DNA of 14,005 nt, from contig JAACEC010000045.1 in assembly GCA_011682715.1 (NCBI GenBank), forward strand, positions 1-14,005, read 5' to 3'. This document shows, piece by piece, positions 5,921-11,858 of the stretch. Each line of letters starts with the position of its first letter. The stretch's first letter is position 1. The notes beneath the pieces were generated by a model that ran no database searches, had not been told where the DNA came from, and saw nothing but the letters and a program-made list of their open reading frames with translations. This DNA comes from Pseudomonadota bacterium. Its GTDB lineage: Bacteria; Hydrothermota; 32-111; QNBC01. Both the position numbers and the translations under genes were made by a program.

Positions 5921-7410
5921 AATATAAGAAGTTTTTTAACAATAATATATCGGCAAGTGTTATCCTCCTTCCCGACGGTAAAATTGTTGATTGCAACAGA
6001 TCTTTTATAAAACTTTTTGGTTATAAAACGAAAAAGGATGCTCTCGGGGCAAATGTTAACGAACTGTATATCGATAAAACAAAACGTAAAAATTTCATCG
6101 AAGCAATAAAAAAGGCTAAAGTAATTAAAAATTTACTGATCAATTATAAAACAACCCCGGGCAAAATAATCACGGTGCGGGAAAATATTGTTGGCATTTT
6201 CGGGAAATCAGGAAAACTTGAATATTTGCTCGCCTTTTTACAAGATATAACAAGAGAAGAAGAGCTTCAAACACAGTTAATGCAGGCTCAAAAAATGGAA
6301 AGCTTGGGCAGAATTACCGGAGGGATAGCTCACGATTTAAACAATATGCTTGTTCCAATAAAGGGCTACACGGATATTTTACTACTTCAAACACCAAAGG
6401 ATAGTCCGATTTATTCCAAATTAAAGGGAATTGAAAAGGCTACGGATAGGGCAACAGCACTTTTAAAAGAGATTCTTGCATTCAGTAAAAAGCAGATACT
6501 TAACATTGAGACACTCGACCTCAACAAAGAGATCAAGCGCTTTTCAGATATATTACAAAAGATTATAGGAGAAAAAATCAATTTTAATATTATATTACAG
6601 CCGAAAGAACTTATGATTAATGCTGATAAGACGCAAATAGACCAGATTCTAATGAATTTGGCTGCGAATGCCCGAGATGCGATGCCACAAGGAGGAACAT
6701 TAACCATAGAAACCTCGGAAGTGAATCTCGATACCGTTTATACAAGCAGGCATGTTAACATACAGCCGGGCATTTATATCCATCTTGCTATTACGGATAC
6801 CGGCACGGGGATGGATAATAAAACAGTCAATATGATTTTCGAACCTTTTTTTACTACGAAATCGAAGGGGACGGGACTTGGTTTATCTACCGTTTACGGA
6901 ATAGTAAAACAGCACAAAGGCTATATACTCGTTTACAGCGAACCCGGTCACGGTACAACATTTAAAATATACTTCCCAAAATCTCGCAAAAGGTTGGGAA
7001 AAAATACTAATAAAAAAATTCCAATGAAAGATTTTATTGCGGGAAATGAAAGCATTTTACTCGTCGAAGACGAAGAAGATGTCAGAAAGGTTATTAAAGA
7101 GATTTTAACACAATACGGGTATACGGTATATGAAACCGGGAGCCCTTCGGAGGCTTTGGAAATGGTAAAACAGGGGGGAAAACTCGATCTTCTCATTACG
7201 GATGTTGTTTTACCCGATATGAATGGGAAAGAGCTTAGTAATGCCATTAAAAAAGAAAACGATAGTATAAAAATCCTCTATATGTCGGGTTATACAAGCA
7301 ATGTTATTGCTCATGAAAAAATTCTTGATAAGGGAATAAACTTCATTCACAAACCGTTTTCCATCACAAATCTGCTAATCAAGGTTAGGGGAATTCTCGA
7401 ATCCGATTAA
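5917..7410 (+). CDS. Soluble PAS-domain hybrid sensor histidine kinase with C-terminal receiver
   Basis: 497 residues with no membrane segment. Domain order: PAS (about 8-115; ISASVILLPDGKIVDCNRSF, LAFLQDITREEE); dimerisation/phosphoacceptor helix with His139 in GGIAHDLNN; HATPase_c with the N box NLAANARDAM (247-256), G1 box DTGTGM (294-299), F box FEPFFTTK and G2 box GTGLGLSTVYGIV (318-330); and a receiver domain (~378-497) with acidic pair E384/D385, phosphoacceptor Asp429 in LLITDVVLPDMNG, Ser457 in MSGYTS and Lys479 in IHKPF. All residues needed for autophosphorylation and transfer to the receiver are present. There is no DNA-binding output domain, so the signal must pass to another protein (a phosphotransfer partner or response regulator) not encoded here. 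Translation is coupled to the upstream Cys4 protein. Confidence 0.95.
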   Translation: MKYKKFFNNNISASVILLPDGKIVDCNRSFIKLFGYKTKKDALGANVNELYIDKTKRKNFIEAIKKAKVIKNLLINYKTTPGKIITVRENIVGIFGKSGKLEYLLAFLQDITREEELQTQLMQAQKMESLGRITGGIAHDLNNMLVPIKGYTDILLLQTPKDSPIYSKLKGIEKATDRATALLKEILAFSKKQILNIETLDLNKEIKRFSDILQKIIGEKINFNIILQPKELMINADKTQIDQILMNLAANARDAMPQGGTLTIETSEVNLDTVYTSRHVNIQPGIYIHLAITDTGTGMDNKTVNMIFEPFFTTKSKGTGLGLSTVYGIVKQHKGYILVYSEPGHGTTFKIYFPKSRKRLGKNTNKKIPMKDFIAGNESILLVEDEEDVRKVIKEILTQYGYTVYETGSPSEALEMVKQGGKLDLLITDVVLPDMNGKELSNAIKKENDSIKILYMSGYTSNVIAHEKILDKGINFIHKPFSITNLLIKVRGILESD

Positions 7411-7421
7411 ATCCAAATAGA

Positions 7422-7450
7422 TTGACTAAAATCGCTTTATCCTGTACTAT
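7422..7450 (+). promoter_or_regulatory. Sigma-70-type promoter of the small coiled-coil membrane protein
   Basis: TTGACT (7422-7427), 17 bp, TACTAT (7445-7450). The expected start near 7457 leaves a short leader with GGAGGG at 7462-7467 before the GTG at 7472. The promoter lies immediately after the kinase stop codon. Confidence 0.7.
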
Positions 7451-7471
7451 CCAAATAGAATGGAGGGTATC

Positions 7472-7882
7472 GTGATAAATCAAAAACATAGTCAAAAAGA
7501 GAAGGACAACGAAGAAATCGATGAACAGCTCCAGGAAGAGATACAGCAATTTTTAAAAGAGAAGGAAAAGATTCGTTCGATAATCGGTAAAATAGGCGGA
7601 CGCCCAACGAAAAACGATGAGATTATAAATATAATGTTCATAACTTTGGTTATCACCTCTTTTATAGGCTCAATAATGCTCTCAGGTATTTGGAAAACCC
7701 TTGCAATAGATTTTGCAATTTTATTGATATCACTCAAAATATCATATATGCTCTATTCCGCTTCAAAAGTGAGTCATTTCCAATTTTGGATTCTATCTTC
7801 AATAGAATGGCGGATAAACCAGATGGAAAAAGAGTTAAAAGAAATTCAGAAATCGCTAAAAAAAGGCAACAATAATAAATAA
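7472..7882 (+). CDS. Small membrane protein flanked by coiled-coil segments, unknown function
   Basis: 136 residues from GTG 7472, preceded by GGAGGG. An in-frame ATG at 7460 would place that Shine-Dalgarno sequence inside the coding region and start within three bases of the predicted transcript start, so the GTG is preferred. Residues ~5-40 are charged and Glu/Lys-rich, coiled-coil-like (EEIDEQLQEEIQQFLKEKEK). KIGGRPTKNDE follows, then two hydrophobic segments close together (INIMFITLVITSFIGSIML and LAIDFAILLISLKISYMLY), a VSHFQFWILSSIEWRINQ motif, and a second short coiled coil (EKELKEIQKSLKK). Both ends are probably cytoplasmic. No family is assigned. The stop abuts the convergent DUF4097-like gene with no gap. 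Confidence 0.8.
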   Translation: MINQKHSQKEKDNEEIDEQLQEEIQQFLKEKEKIRSIIGKIGGRPTKNDEIINIMFITLVITSFIGSIMLSGIWKTLAIDFAILLISLKISYMLYSASKVSHFQFWILSSIEWRINQMEKELKEIQKSLKKGNNNK

Positions 7883-8716
7883 CTACTTTTCAATAAAATC
7901 CAATCCCCCTATGGAATTATCGATTTTGATGTCAATAAACATTTTTCTATTGTTAAAATTTTTGCTTTCGTAAATCCCGTTCTCTTTCTCCACAAAATTA
8001 TCAGGCATGGTAGTCGAAGAGATCACTTCATCGTTACGCTCGATTCTCATCGGTAATTTATTATCAAAGGAAACCGTTGTCATACTCATCCCCAAATCCA
8101 TATTGAGGTACATACTGTTCTTTAATTTTCCCGACAGATCTATAATCTGTTTGCTGACCCCTCCCTCAATGCTGACGGTATCCGCTCCGGAGTTTAAAAG
8201 CTTCTTTATATTCAATTTACTCACGCCACCCGATATACCAATTTTATTGAGATTTATTCTCTTAGCTCTGGTAAAATCCATAGTCACATCCGAAACGCCA
8301 CTTTCCAACGAGAGATTTCTGAATCTTGCATTACCGAAATTGATTTTTGCCTTTACTACCCCGAATTGAAATTTCAAATCACATGTTTTCCTCGGTGAAA
8401 GATTGATATATACCGTATCTTTTTTTACAACTTGTTTGTTAATTTTCAAGTTTATAACATCACTGGAATCATTGACTACAGTTTTCCCCACATTTATTTC
8501 CAAGGAATCCTTTTTCTTTTCCATTTTAACCAATTCCTCGGGCAATGTATATTTTATTAATACGGAATTCGGATTCCTGTCGGTAGTTACAACTATATAA
8601 CACCCATTGGCTTTAACCCTTATAAATCTCACATTTTTACCATTCCAAAGCTTTTCCCCGCCAAATAAAATCAAGGGAAAAACCAGGAAGATCAGAAAAA
8701 CAATTCTATTCTTCAT
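7883..8716 (-). CDS. Exported DUF4097/toast-rack-like beta-rich protein
   Basis: 277 residues. The N-terminal signal peptide (MKNRIVFLIFLVFPLILFGG, cleavage near residue 20) has no lipobox cysteine. The rest is a repetitive beta pattern with recurring LESGVSDVTMDFTRA, GISGGVSKLNIKKL and IEGGVSKQIIDLSG turns, like the toast-rack/DUF4097 solenoids often found beside ECF sigma or PspC-type envelope-stress genes. Its start overlaps the end of the bactofilin-like gene by 11 nt, making it the last gene of the four-gene ECF operon. The family call rests on pattern recognition and the exact role is unknown; an envelope-facing adhesin-like or sensing role is plausible. It converges tail to tail with the preceding plus-strand gene. 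Confidence 0.75.
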   Translation of the reverse strand: MKNRIVFLIFLVFPLILFGGEKLWNGKNVRFIRVKANGCYIVVTTDRNPNSVLIKYTLPEELVKMEKKKDSLEINVGKTVVNDSSDVINLKINKQVVKKDTVYINLSPRKTCDLKFQFGVVKAKINFGNARFRNLSLESGVSDVTMDFTRAKRINLNKIGISGGVSKLNIKKLLNSGADTVSIEGGVSKQIIDLSGKLKNSMYLNMDLGMSMTTVSFDNKLPMRIERNDEVISSTTMPDNFVEKENGIYESKNFNNRKMFIDIKIDNSIGGLDFIEK

Positions 8717-9713
8717 TAGTTTTTATCTCCTCTTTATATATTCTCGTCCCAAATCTGCTTAAAGTAACAGATCCCAGTGCGTACGTAATTAGAATATATG
8801 CTTCCGTGAAATTAAGAGAAACAAATAGAATATTCAACCAGGTTACATTGGTTAAGTTCAAGAGAAACCCCAAAAGAGGTATTACAGATGTAATTATTAA
8901 ACCAGTCAACACCGTTAATGATATGTGAACATTCTTTTTCTCTATTTTGTTGACCGTGTATTTCCCTATCATATATGTGAGTACGGCTCCTCCGAAAATC
9001 AAAGCGACAAAAAGGGCAAGAATAAGTATCGGAATCAGCGGAATACCAATTATACTAACCGCTAAAACGATAATTGAGGGAATAATTAAAAGTTCCACGA
9101 GAAAACCGGCAAGAAATGTTGCAAACGGACTTATGTTCATTGTCCTTTCCACATTATTTGTTCCTCTCTTAAATAAAACAACAAGGGCAAGAGCCAATAG
9201 ATAACAAATAATGAATCTGGCTATCATTCCAATCCATGACGACTCATGAAATGTAATAACACTAAATGGATTTCTGTGATAATTCGTTGTCCTGTAACTT
9301 CTTAAATATCTGTTCCCTATTAGGCGATTAATGGGACCCAGGTTAATGAATGTTTTTTCCCCGTGAAATACGGCATTTCTATCGATATCAAGAGAACTCC
9401 CGATATTAACGAAACTTCCTTCGACCTCCGTTTTCGGACCGATTTTCCCGGAACTCCCGATGAGAACGAGATCACCCGTTATCTTACCGTTAATATCTGC
9501 AACCCCTCCAACGGAAACGGCATCTCCGTTAACAACTCCGTTCACAACAAGATCTCCCCCTACGGAAACGGCATCATCGGATGTGGTATCGGTGATTTGG
9601 ACCATAACATTTTTCTGTTTGTTACTGTTATCTATATCCAATTTATGGGCACTGAGTGTAGTAAATGATAAAACAACCAAAAACAATAGCACAAAATTAA
9701 AATATCTTTTCAT
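8706..9713 (-). CDS. Bactofilin-like beta-solenoid protein fused to a multi-pass membrane domain
   Basis: 335 residues from ATG 9713, which has AGGAGG six bases upstream; longer in-frame readings lack this support. Residues 1-21 are a signal peptide (FNFVLLFLVVLSFTTLSA). Residues ~36-112 form a bactofilin-like solenoid with short repeats (DDAVSVGGDLVVNGVV, GDAVSVGGVADINGKI, GDLVLIGSSGKIG, GSFVNIGSSLDI). Residues ~160-320 hold about five hydrophobic segments (around 160-182, 198-220, 222-246, 264-286, 296-318). The solenoid therefore sits outside the cytoplasmic membrane, unlike classical cytoplasmic bactofilins. The start lies inside the end of the upstream gene (17-nt overlap) and the stop overlaps the DUF4097-like gene by 11 nt. 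It is presumably a structural or effector component controlled by the ECF sigma factor. Confidence 0.82.
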   Translation of the reverse strand: MKRYFNFVLLFLVVLSFTTLSAHKLDIDNSNKQKNVMVQITDTTSDDAVSVGGDLVVNGVVNGDAVSVGGVADINGKITGDLVLIGSSGKIGPKTEVEGSFVNIGSSLDIDRNAVFHGEKTFINLGPINRLIGNRYLRSYRTTNYHRNPFSVITFHESSWIGMIARFIICYLLALALVVLFKRGTNNVERTMNISPFATFLAGFLVELLIIPSIIVLAVSIIGIPLIPILILALFVALIFGGAVLTYMIGKYTVNKIEKKNVHISLTVLTGLIITSVIPLLGFLLNLTNVTWLNILFVSLNFTEAYILITYALGSVTLSRFGTRIYKEEIKTNEE

Positions 9714-10140
9714 ATTTTCTCCTCCGTGGATTTTTAAATGATATAACCAACTTAAATGCAAAAATAAAAATTAACGATAGAATCGGAACGACCATCAATG
9801 CTATTAAAAACTCATTGGGTATAAATGATACTAACTTTATAAGTTTGATAATAATTTGACTTATCCATCTCAATTTGCTCCCTGCATAGTATAAAAATAT
9901 ATTTGAAATTATCTCTCTGAAATAATAAAAGAAATAGAAGGCGGAAACCGTAAGATAGCTCCATATAACGGGAACAAGATATCGCCAAAAACTATATTTT
10001 GGGTTTCCATTCGTGATTCCTCTCATTACTTTCTTTTTGTCTATTTTTATATCGGGAACATCTATTCTTTTTATCCCGGTAATGATCTCATCAAAAGCAT
10101 CATCGGGATAGCCGTTTATATTTTTCCTTTCTCTAACCAT
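9697..10140 (-). CDS. Membrane protein in anti-sigma position, cysteine-free
   Basis: 147 residues. A soluble N-terminal stretch of ~50 residues (YPDDAFDEIITGIKRIDVPD) precedes a transmembrane segment (~52-74, WRYLVPVIWSYLTVSAFYFFYY). A hydrophobic amphipathic region follows (~92-106), then a second strong transmembrane segment (~110-134, LIALMVVPILSLIFIFAFKLV) and a basic tail. The gene overlaps the sigma factor by 8 nt and the next gene by 17 nt. Position and topology fit an anti-sigma factor with a cytoplasmic sigma-binding N-terminus. However, the protein contains no cysteine, so the HxxxCxxC zinc motif of ZAS-type anti-sigma factors is absent. ATG 10140 has GAGGTG four bases upstream. 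The anti-sigma role is inferred from context only. Confidence 0.75.
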   Translation of the reverse strand: MVRERKNINGYPDDAFDEIITGIKRIDVPDIKIDKKKVMRGITNGNPKYSFWRYLVPVIWSYLTVSAFYFFYYFREIISNIFLYYAGSKLRWISQIIIKLIKLVSFIPNEFLIALMVVPILSLIFIFAFKLVISFKNPRRRKYEKIF

Positions 10141-10696
10141 TTGCCACCTCTTTATAAGATTTAAAATATTCGTCTCCCTCCAAAATTTTCTTCAATCTCT
10201 CCTTTGCCCTGAATATTTTGAGTCGAATATTCTTCATGGGAATGTTCATGATATCCGAAAGTTCCGTGTTCGAGTAATTCTCGTGATACTTAAGATAAAG
10301 CAACATTCTGTTTTCTTCGCCCAATTTGAGCATTGCCGTTTCAAGTTTTAGCTTCGTCTCCTCTTGCAATGTAATGTCTTCATCTGCATAGGAAAAATTT
10401 GACGGATTCACCTCGTTTAAGGATGTGTTGTACTTAGCCCTTCTCAGATAATCGATTGCATGATTCTTTGCTATTCTTGTTAACCATGACTTAAAAGGAT
10501 GTCGAGGATTATACTGCTTGAGCTTTTTATACGCCTTTAAAAAAATTTCTTGAGTGAGATCCTTTGTAACCTCTTCGTTATAGACCATCCCGTATATTAT
10601 GCTTTTGATCAGACCCTCATATTTTTCCATAAGCAGTTCGTACATTTCTATTTCTCCTTTCAGTATATTTTCAACAATCTCACAATCCTTTGGCAT
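10133..10696 (-). CDS. ECF-type RNA polymerase sigma factor
   Basis: 187 residues from ATG 10696, with GGAGG four bases upstream; an in-frame upstream codon at 10711 would contain that Shine-Dalgarno sequence. Region 2 covers about 15-86: YELLMEKYEGLIKSIIYGMV, then DLTQEIFLKAYKKL (46-59, core-binding 2.2), then FKSWLTRIAKNHAIDYLRR (68-86, -10 recognition). Region 4 covers ~125-171 (LGEENRMLLYLKYHENYSNTELSDIMNIPMKNIRLKIFRAKERLKKIL) with the -35-recognition helix-turn-helix. Regions 1, 3 and any C-terminal extension are absent, as usual for ECF factors. It heads the operon that includes the membrane protein, bactofilin-like and DUF4097-like genes, and its promoter has the ECF signature, so it probably activates its own transcription. 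Confidence 0.94.
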   Translation of the reverse strand: MPKDCEIVENILKGEIEMYELLMEKYEGLIKSIIYGMVYNEEVTKDLTQEIFLKAYKKLKQYNPRHPFKSWLTRIAKNHAIDYLRRAKYNTSLNEVNPSNFSYADEDITLQEETKLKLETAMLKLGEENRMLLYLKYHENYSNTELSDIMNIPMKNIRLKIFRAKERLKKILEGDEYFKSYKEVANG

Positions 10697-10718
10697 CAAT
10701 CCTCCGTGCAATAATTAA

Positions 10719-10744
10719 TACGAAACACTATCATTATTGTTTCA
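10719..10744 (-). promoter_or_regulatory. ECF-type promoter (TGAAAC-N16-CGTA) of the sigma operon
   Basis: On the minus strand, TGAAAC (10744-10739) is followed after exactly 16 bp by CGTA (10722-10719), the SigW-like ECF promoter layout. The expected start near 10712 leaves a ~16-base leader with GGAGG ahead of the sigma-factor ATG. No good TTGACA/TATAAT pair with 17-bp spacing was seen in this gap. Confidence 0.75.
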
Positions 10745-10777
10745 AAAATCATAACAAACAAGGAAAAAACGAATGAC

Positions 10778-11248
10778 CTAAAACAGGCGATACTTACCTT
10801 TTACCCTTACACGAAACGATAGATGCGTTTTATCCGTGGGCAAACCTGCGATAAGATTTTCAACACCTATCACAAACTTAGGTTGTTTCAACCCCTGCCT
10901 TATCGCATCACTGTAAACGGAATCGGACACCATTGTTTGATTTTGCGTTAAAGTGACATCAAAAAGTTTTTCATCATTTGCCCCTTTTATCATATCAGCA
11001 GTGGTATCAGTGGAAGCATATACGGACATATTCGTGTAGAACGAATTAGATTTCGTTGCTGTGTAGTAAATTTCAACTTCGTCGATTGTCACATTACTCC
11101 TCTGTGTTTGAGATGGGGATTCGACAACGGTTTCTGCATAAAATCCATATGTGTTATTTACATCCATCTGGTATTCATCCGTTGTAACATCGAAGTTTAC
11201 CGAACATCCGGTAAGTAAAAAAGCAATTAATACTAAATAACGATACAT
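10778..11248 (-). CDS. Small exported lipoprotein, unknown function
   Basis: 156 residues from ATG 11248, with GGAG five bases upstream; a GTG at 11254 overlaps that site and is rejected. A short signal sequence ends in the lipobox LLTGC with lipidated Cys15, giving a membrane-anchored protein. The remainder is beta-rich and Thr/Ser/Asp-rich (VDEVEIYYTATKSN-like strands, NMSVYASTDTTADM, LSFRVRVKGKYRLF at the end), suggesting a small beta sandwich. No family is recognised. It ends 33 bp before the ECF promoter on the same strand, with no clear terminator between, so read-through into the sigma operon is possible. Its own promoter is of the housekeeping type. Confidence 0.82.
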   Translation of the reverse strand: MYRYLVLIAFLLTGCSVNFDVTTDEYQMDVNNTYGFYAETVVESPSQTQRSNVTIDEVEIYYTATKSNSFYTNMSVYASTDTTADMIKGANDEKLFDVTLTQNQTMVSDSVYSDAIRQGLKQPKFVIGVENLIAGLPTDKTHLSFRVRVKGKYRLF

Positions 11249-11265
11249 AAACACTCCTTTTTCTC

Positions 11266-11294
11266 ATTATAGACATTCGGTAATTGTTTTTCAA
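11266..11294 (-). promoter_or_regulatory. Sigma-70-type promoter of the lipoprotein gene
   Basis: On the minus strand, TTGAAA (11294-11289), 17 bp, TATAAT (11271-11266). The expected start near 11259 gives a short leader with AAAAAGGAG before the ATG. Confidence 0.8.
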
Positions 11295-11309
11295 GACACA
11301 AACCTCATA

Positions 11310-11324
11310 AAACAGATCAACGGC
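11310..11324. repeat. 15-bp target-site duplication, left copy (element copy 2)
   Basis: AAACAGATCAACGGC, repeated exactly at 11805-11819 on the other side of element copy 2. Confidence 0.8.
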
Positions 11325-11533
11325 AGCAAGTGGTATAGACATTCTTACCACCCCACCGAATCATTGCGAATAGTTCTTGAATGCTTATCTTATCTAAAGC
11401 ATATCGAAGAAAAAAAGTGAAAAGTGAGAAATAAAAGCAAATTATATTGTATATACTAAAGGTAAGAGTATATCCCCCAAGCCTCTTGTTTAGAGATAGT
11501 TTATCCATGGAGTTTATCGGAGTTTATCCGCCG

Positions 11534-11609
11534 AAGCTTAAGCGAAGGAGGATAGCCTTGGCGAAGGAGGGAAACTTTAGCGCAAGCGGGTAGCCTTGGC
11601 TAAGGAGGG
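11534..11609 (-). repeat. 19-bp tandem repeat array, 4 units
   Basis: Units at 11534-11552, 11553-11571, 11572-11590 and 11591-11609. Read on the minus strand they match the copy 1 units, with one additional unit. The unit at 11572-11590 is the most diverged. Confidence 0.8.
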
Positions 11610-11615
11610 ATCACT

Positions 11616-11707
11616 ATTTCCACCTCGTAGGTGTAAATTATAAATGGTGTTCACAGCATCTCACAATTCCCCTTTATCTTTATTTCCACCTACGAGGTGG
11701 AAATAAA
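11616..11707. repeat. Paired hairpins inside element copy 2
   Basis: The hairpin at 11616-11638 has one mismatch. The hairpin at 11679-11707 has a perfect 13-bp stem around loop ACG (11692-11694). They correspond to the two hairpins of copy 1 and lie closer together because the ~35-bp intervening segment is missing. Confidence 0.75.
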
Positions 11708-11804
11708 AGGTGGTGTTCAGGGAGATGCCGAAATAAATGCACGATGATAGATTTTTCTCTCTCTTTATTTCCATAGGTAGTCAATATGTTTATACCTATT
11801 CACC

Positions 11805-11819
11805 AAACAGATCAACGGC
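11805..11819. repeat. 15-bp target-site duplication, right copy (element copy 2)
   Basis: Second copy of AAACAGATCAACGGC. It ends four bases before the -35 box of the DUF2207 gene. Confidence 0.8.
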
Positions 11820-11823
11820 TATA

Positions 11824-11853
11824 TTGACACGATTCTTGTAATTGTGTTAAACT
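11824..11853 (+). promoter_or_regulatory. Promoter of the DUF2207 gene (extended -10)
   Basis: TTGACA (11824-11829), 18 bp, then TAAACT (11848-11853) preceded by TGT, an extended -10 element. The expected start near 11860 coincides with the ATG at 11859, so the message would be leaderless. Confidence 0.55.
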
Positions 11854-11858
11854 GGATT

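Larger units (their letters stand above)
11325..11804 (-). mobile_element. MITE-like non-coding element, copy 2 (inverted relative to copy 1)
   Basis: About 480 bp. Its reverse complement aligns end to end with 1943-2443. It keeps the GGTGAATAGGTATAAAC terminus (here at 11804), both hairpins, the GATAAACTCC repeats, and the tail ending at ACCACTTGC (here beginning near 11326). It differs by lacking the ~35-bp segment between the hairpins and by carrying one extra 19-bp unit. The sequence just outside is an exact 15-bp direct repeat, unrelated to the 13-bp repeat at copy 1, which confirms independent insertion. It lies between the divergent lipoprotein and DUF2207 promoters. It encodes no transposase. 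Confidence 0.77.

Noticed and set aside
7460..7471. ATG at 7460 as the start of the small coiled-coil protein
   Set aside because: The GGAGGG at 7462-7467 would lie inside the coding region; GTG 7472 is correctly spaced from it.
9714..9761. A longer N-terminus for the bactofilin-like protein
   Set aside because: The extension lacks a ribosome-binding site and would bury the signal peptide; ATG 9713 has AGGAGG at proper spacing.
10722..10743. Inverted repeat GAAACA...TGTTTC as a possible operator
   Set aside because: It coincides with the ECF -35 and the bases beside the -10; the promoter explanation accounts for it without a separate operator.
11317..11508. A 63-codon minus-strand reading frame inside element copy 2, ending across the duplication
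   Set aside because: The equivalent frame in copy 1 is shifted by a 2-base difference and stops early, and the stop codon lies in target DNA outside the element. Its C-terminal SIQELFAMIRWGG part faintly recalls a transposase N-terminus, but not enough to call a relic.
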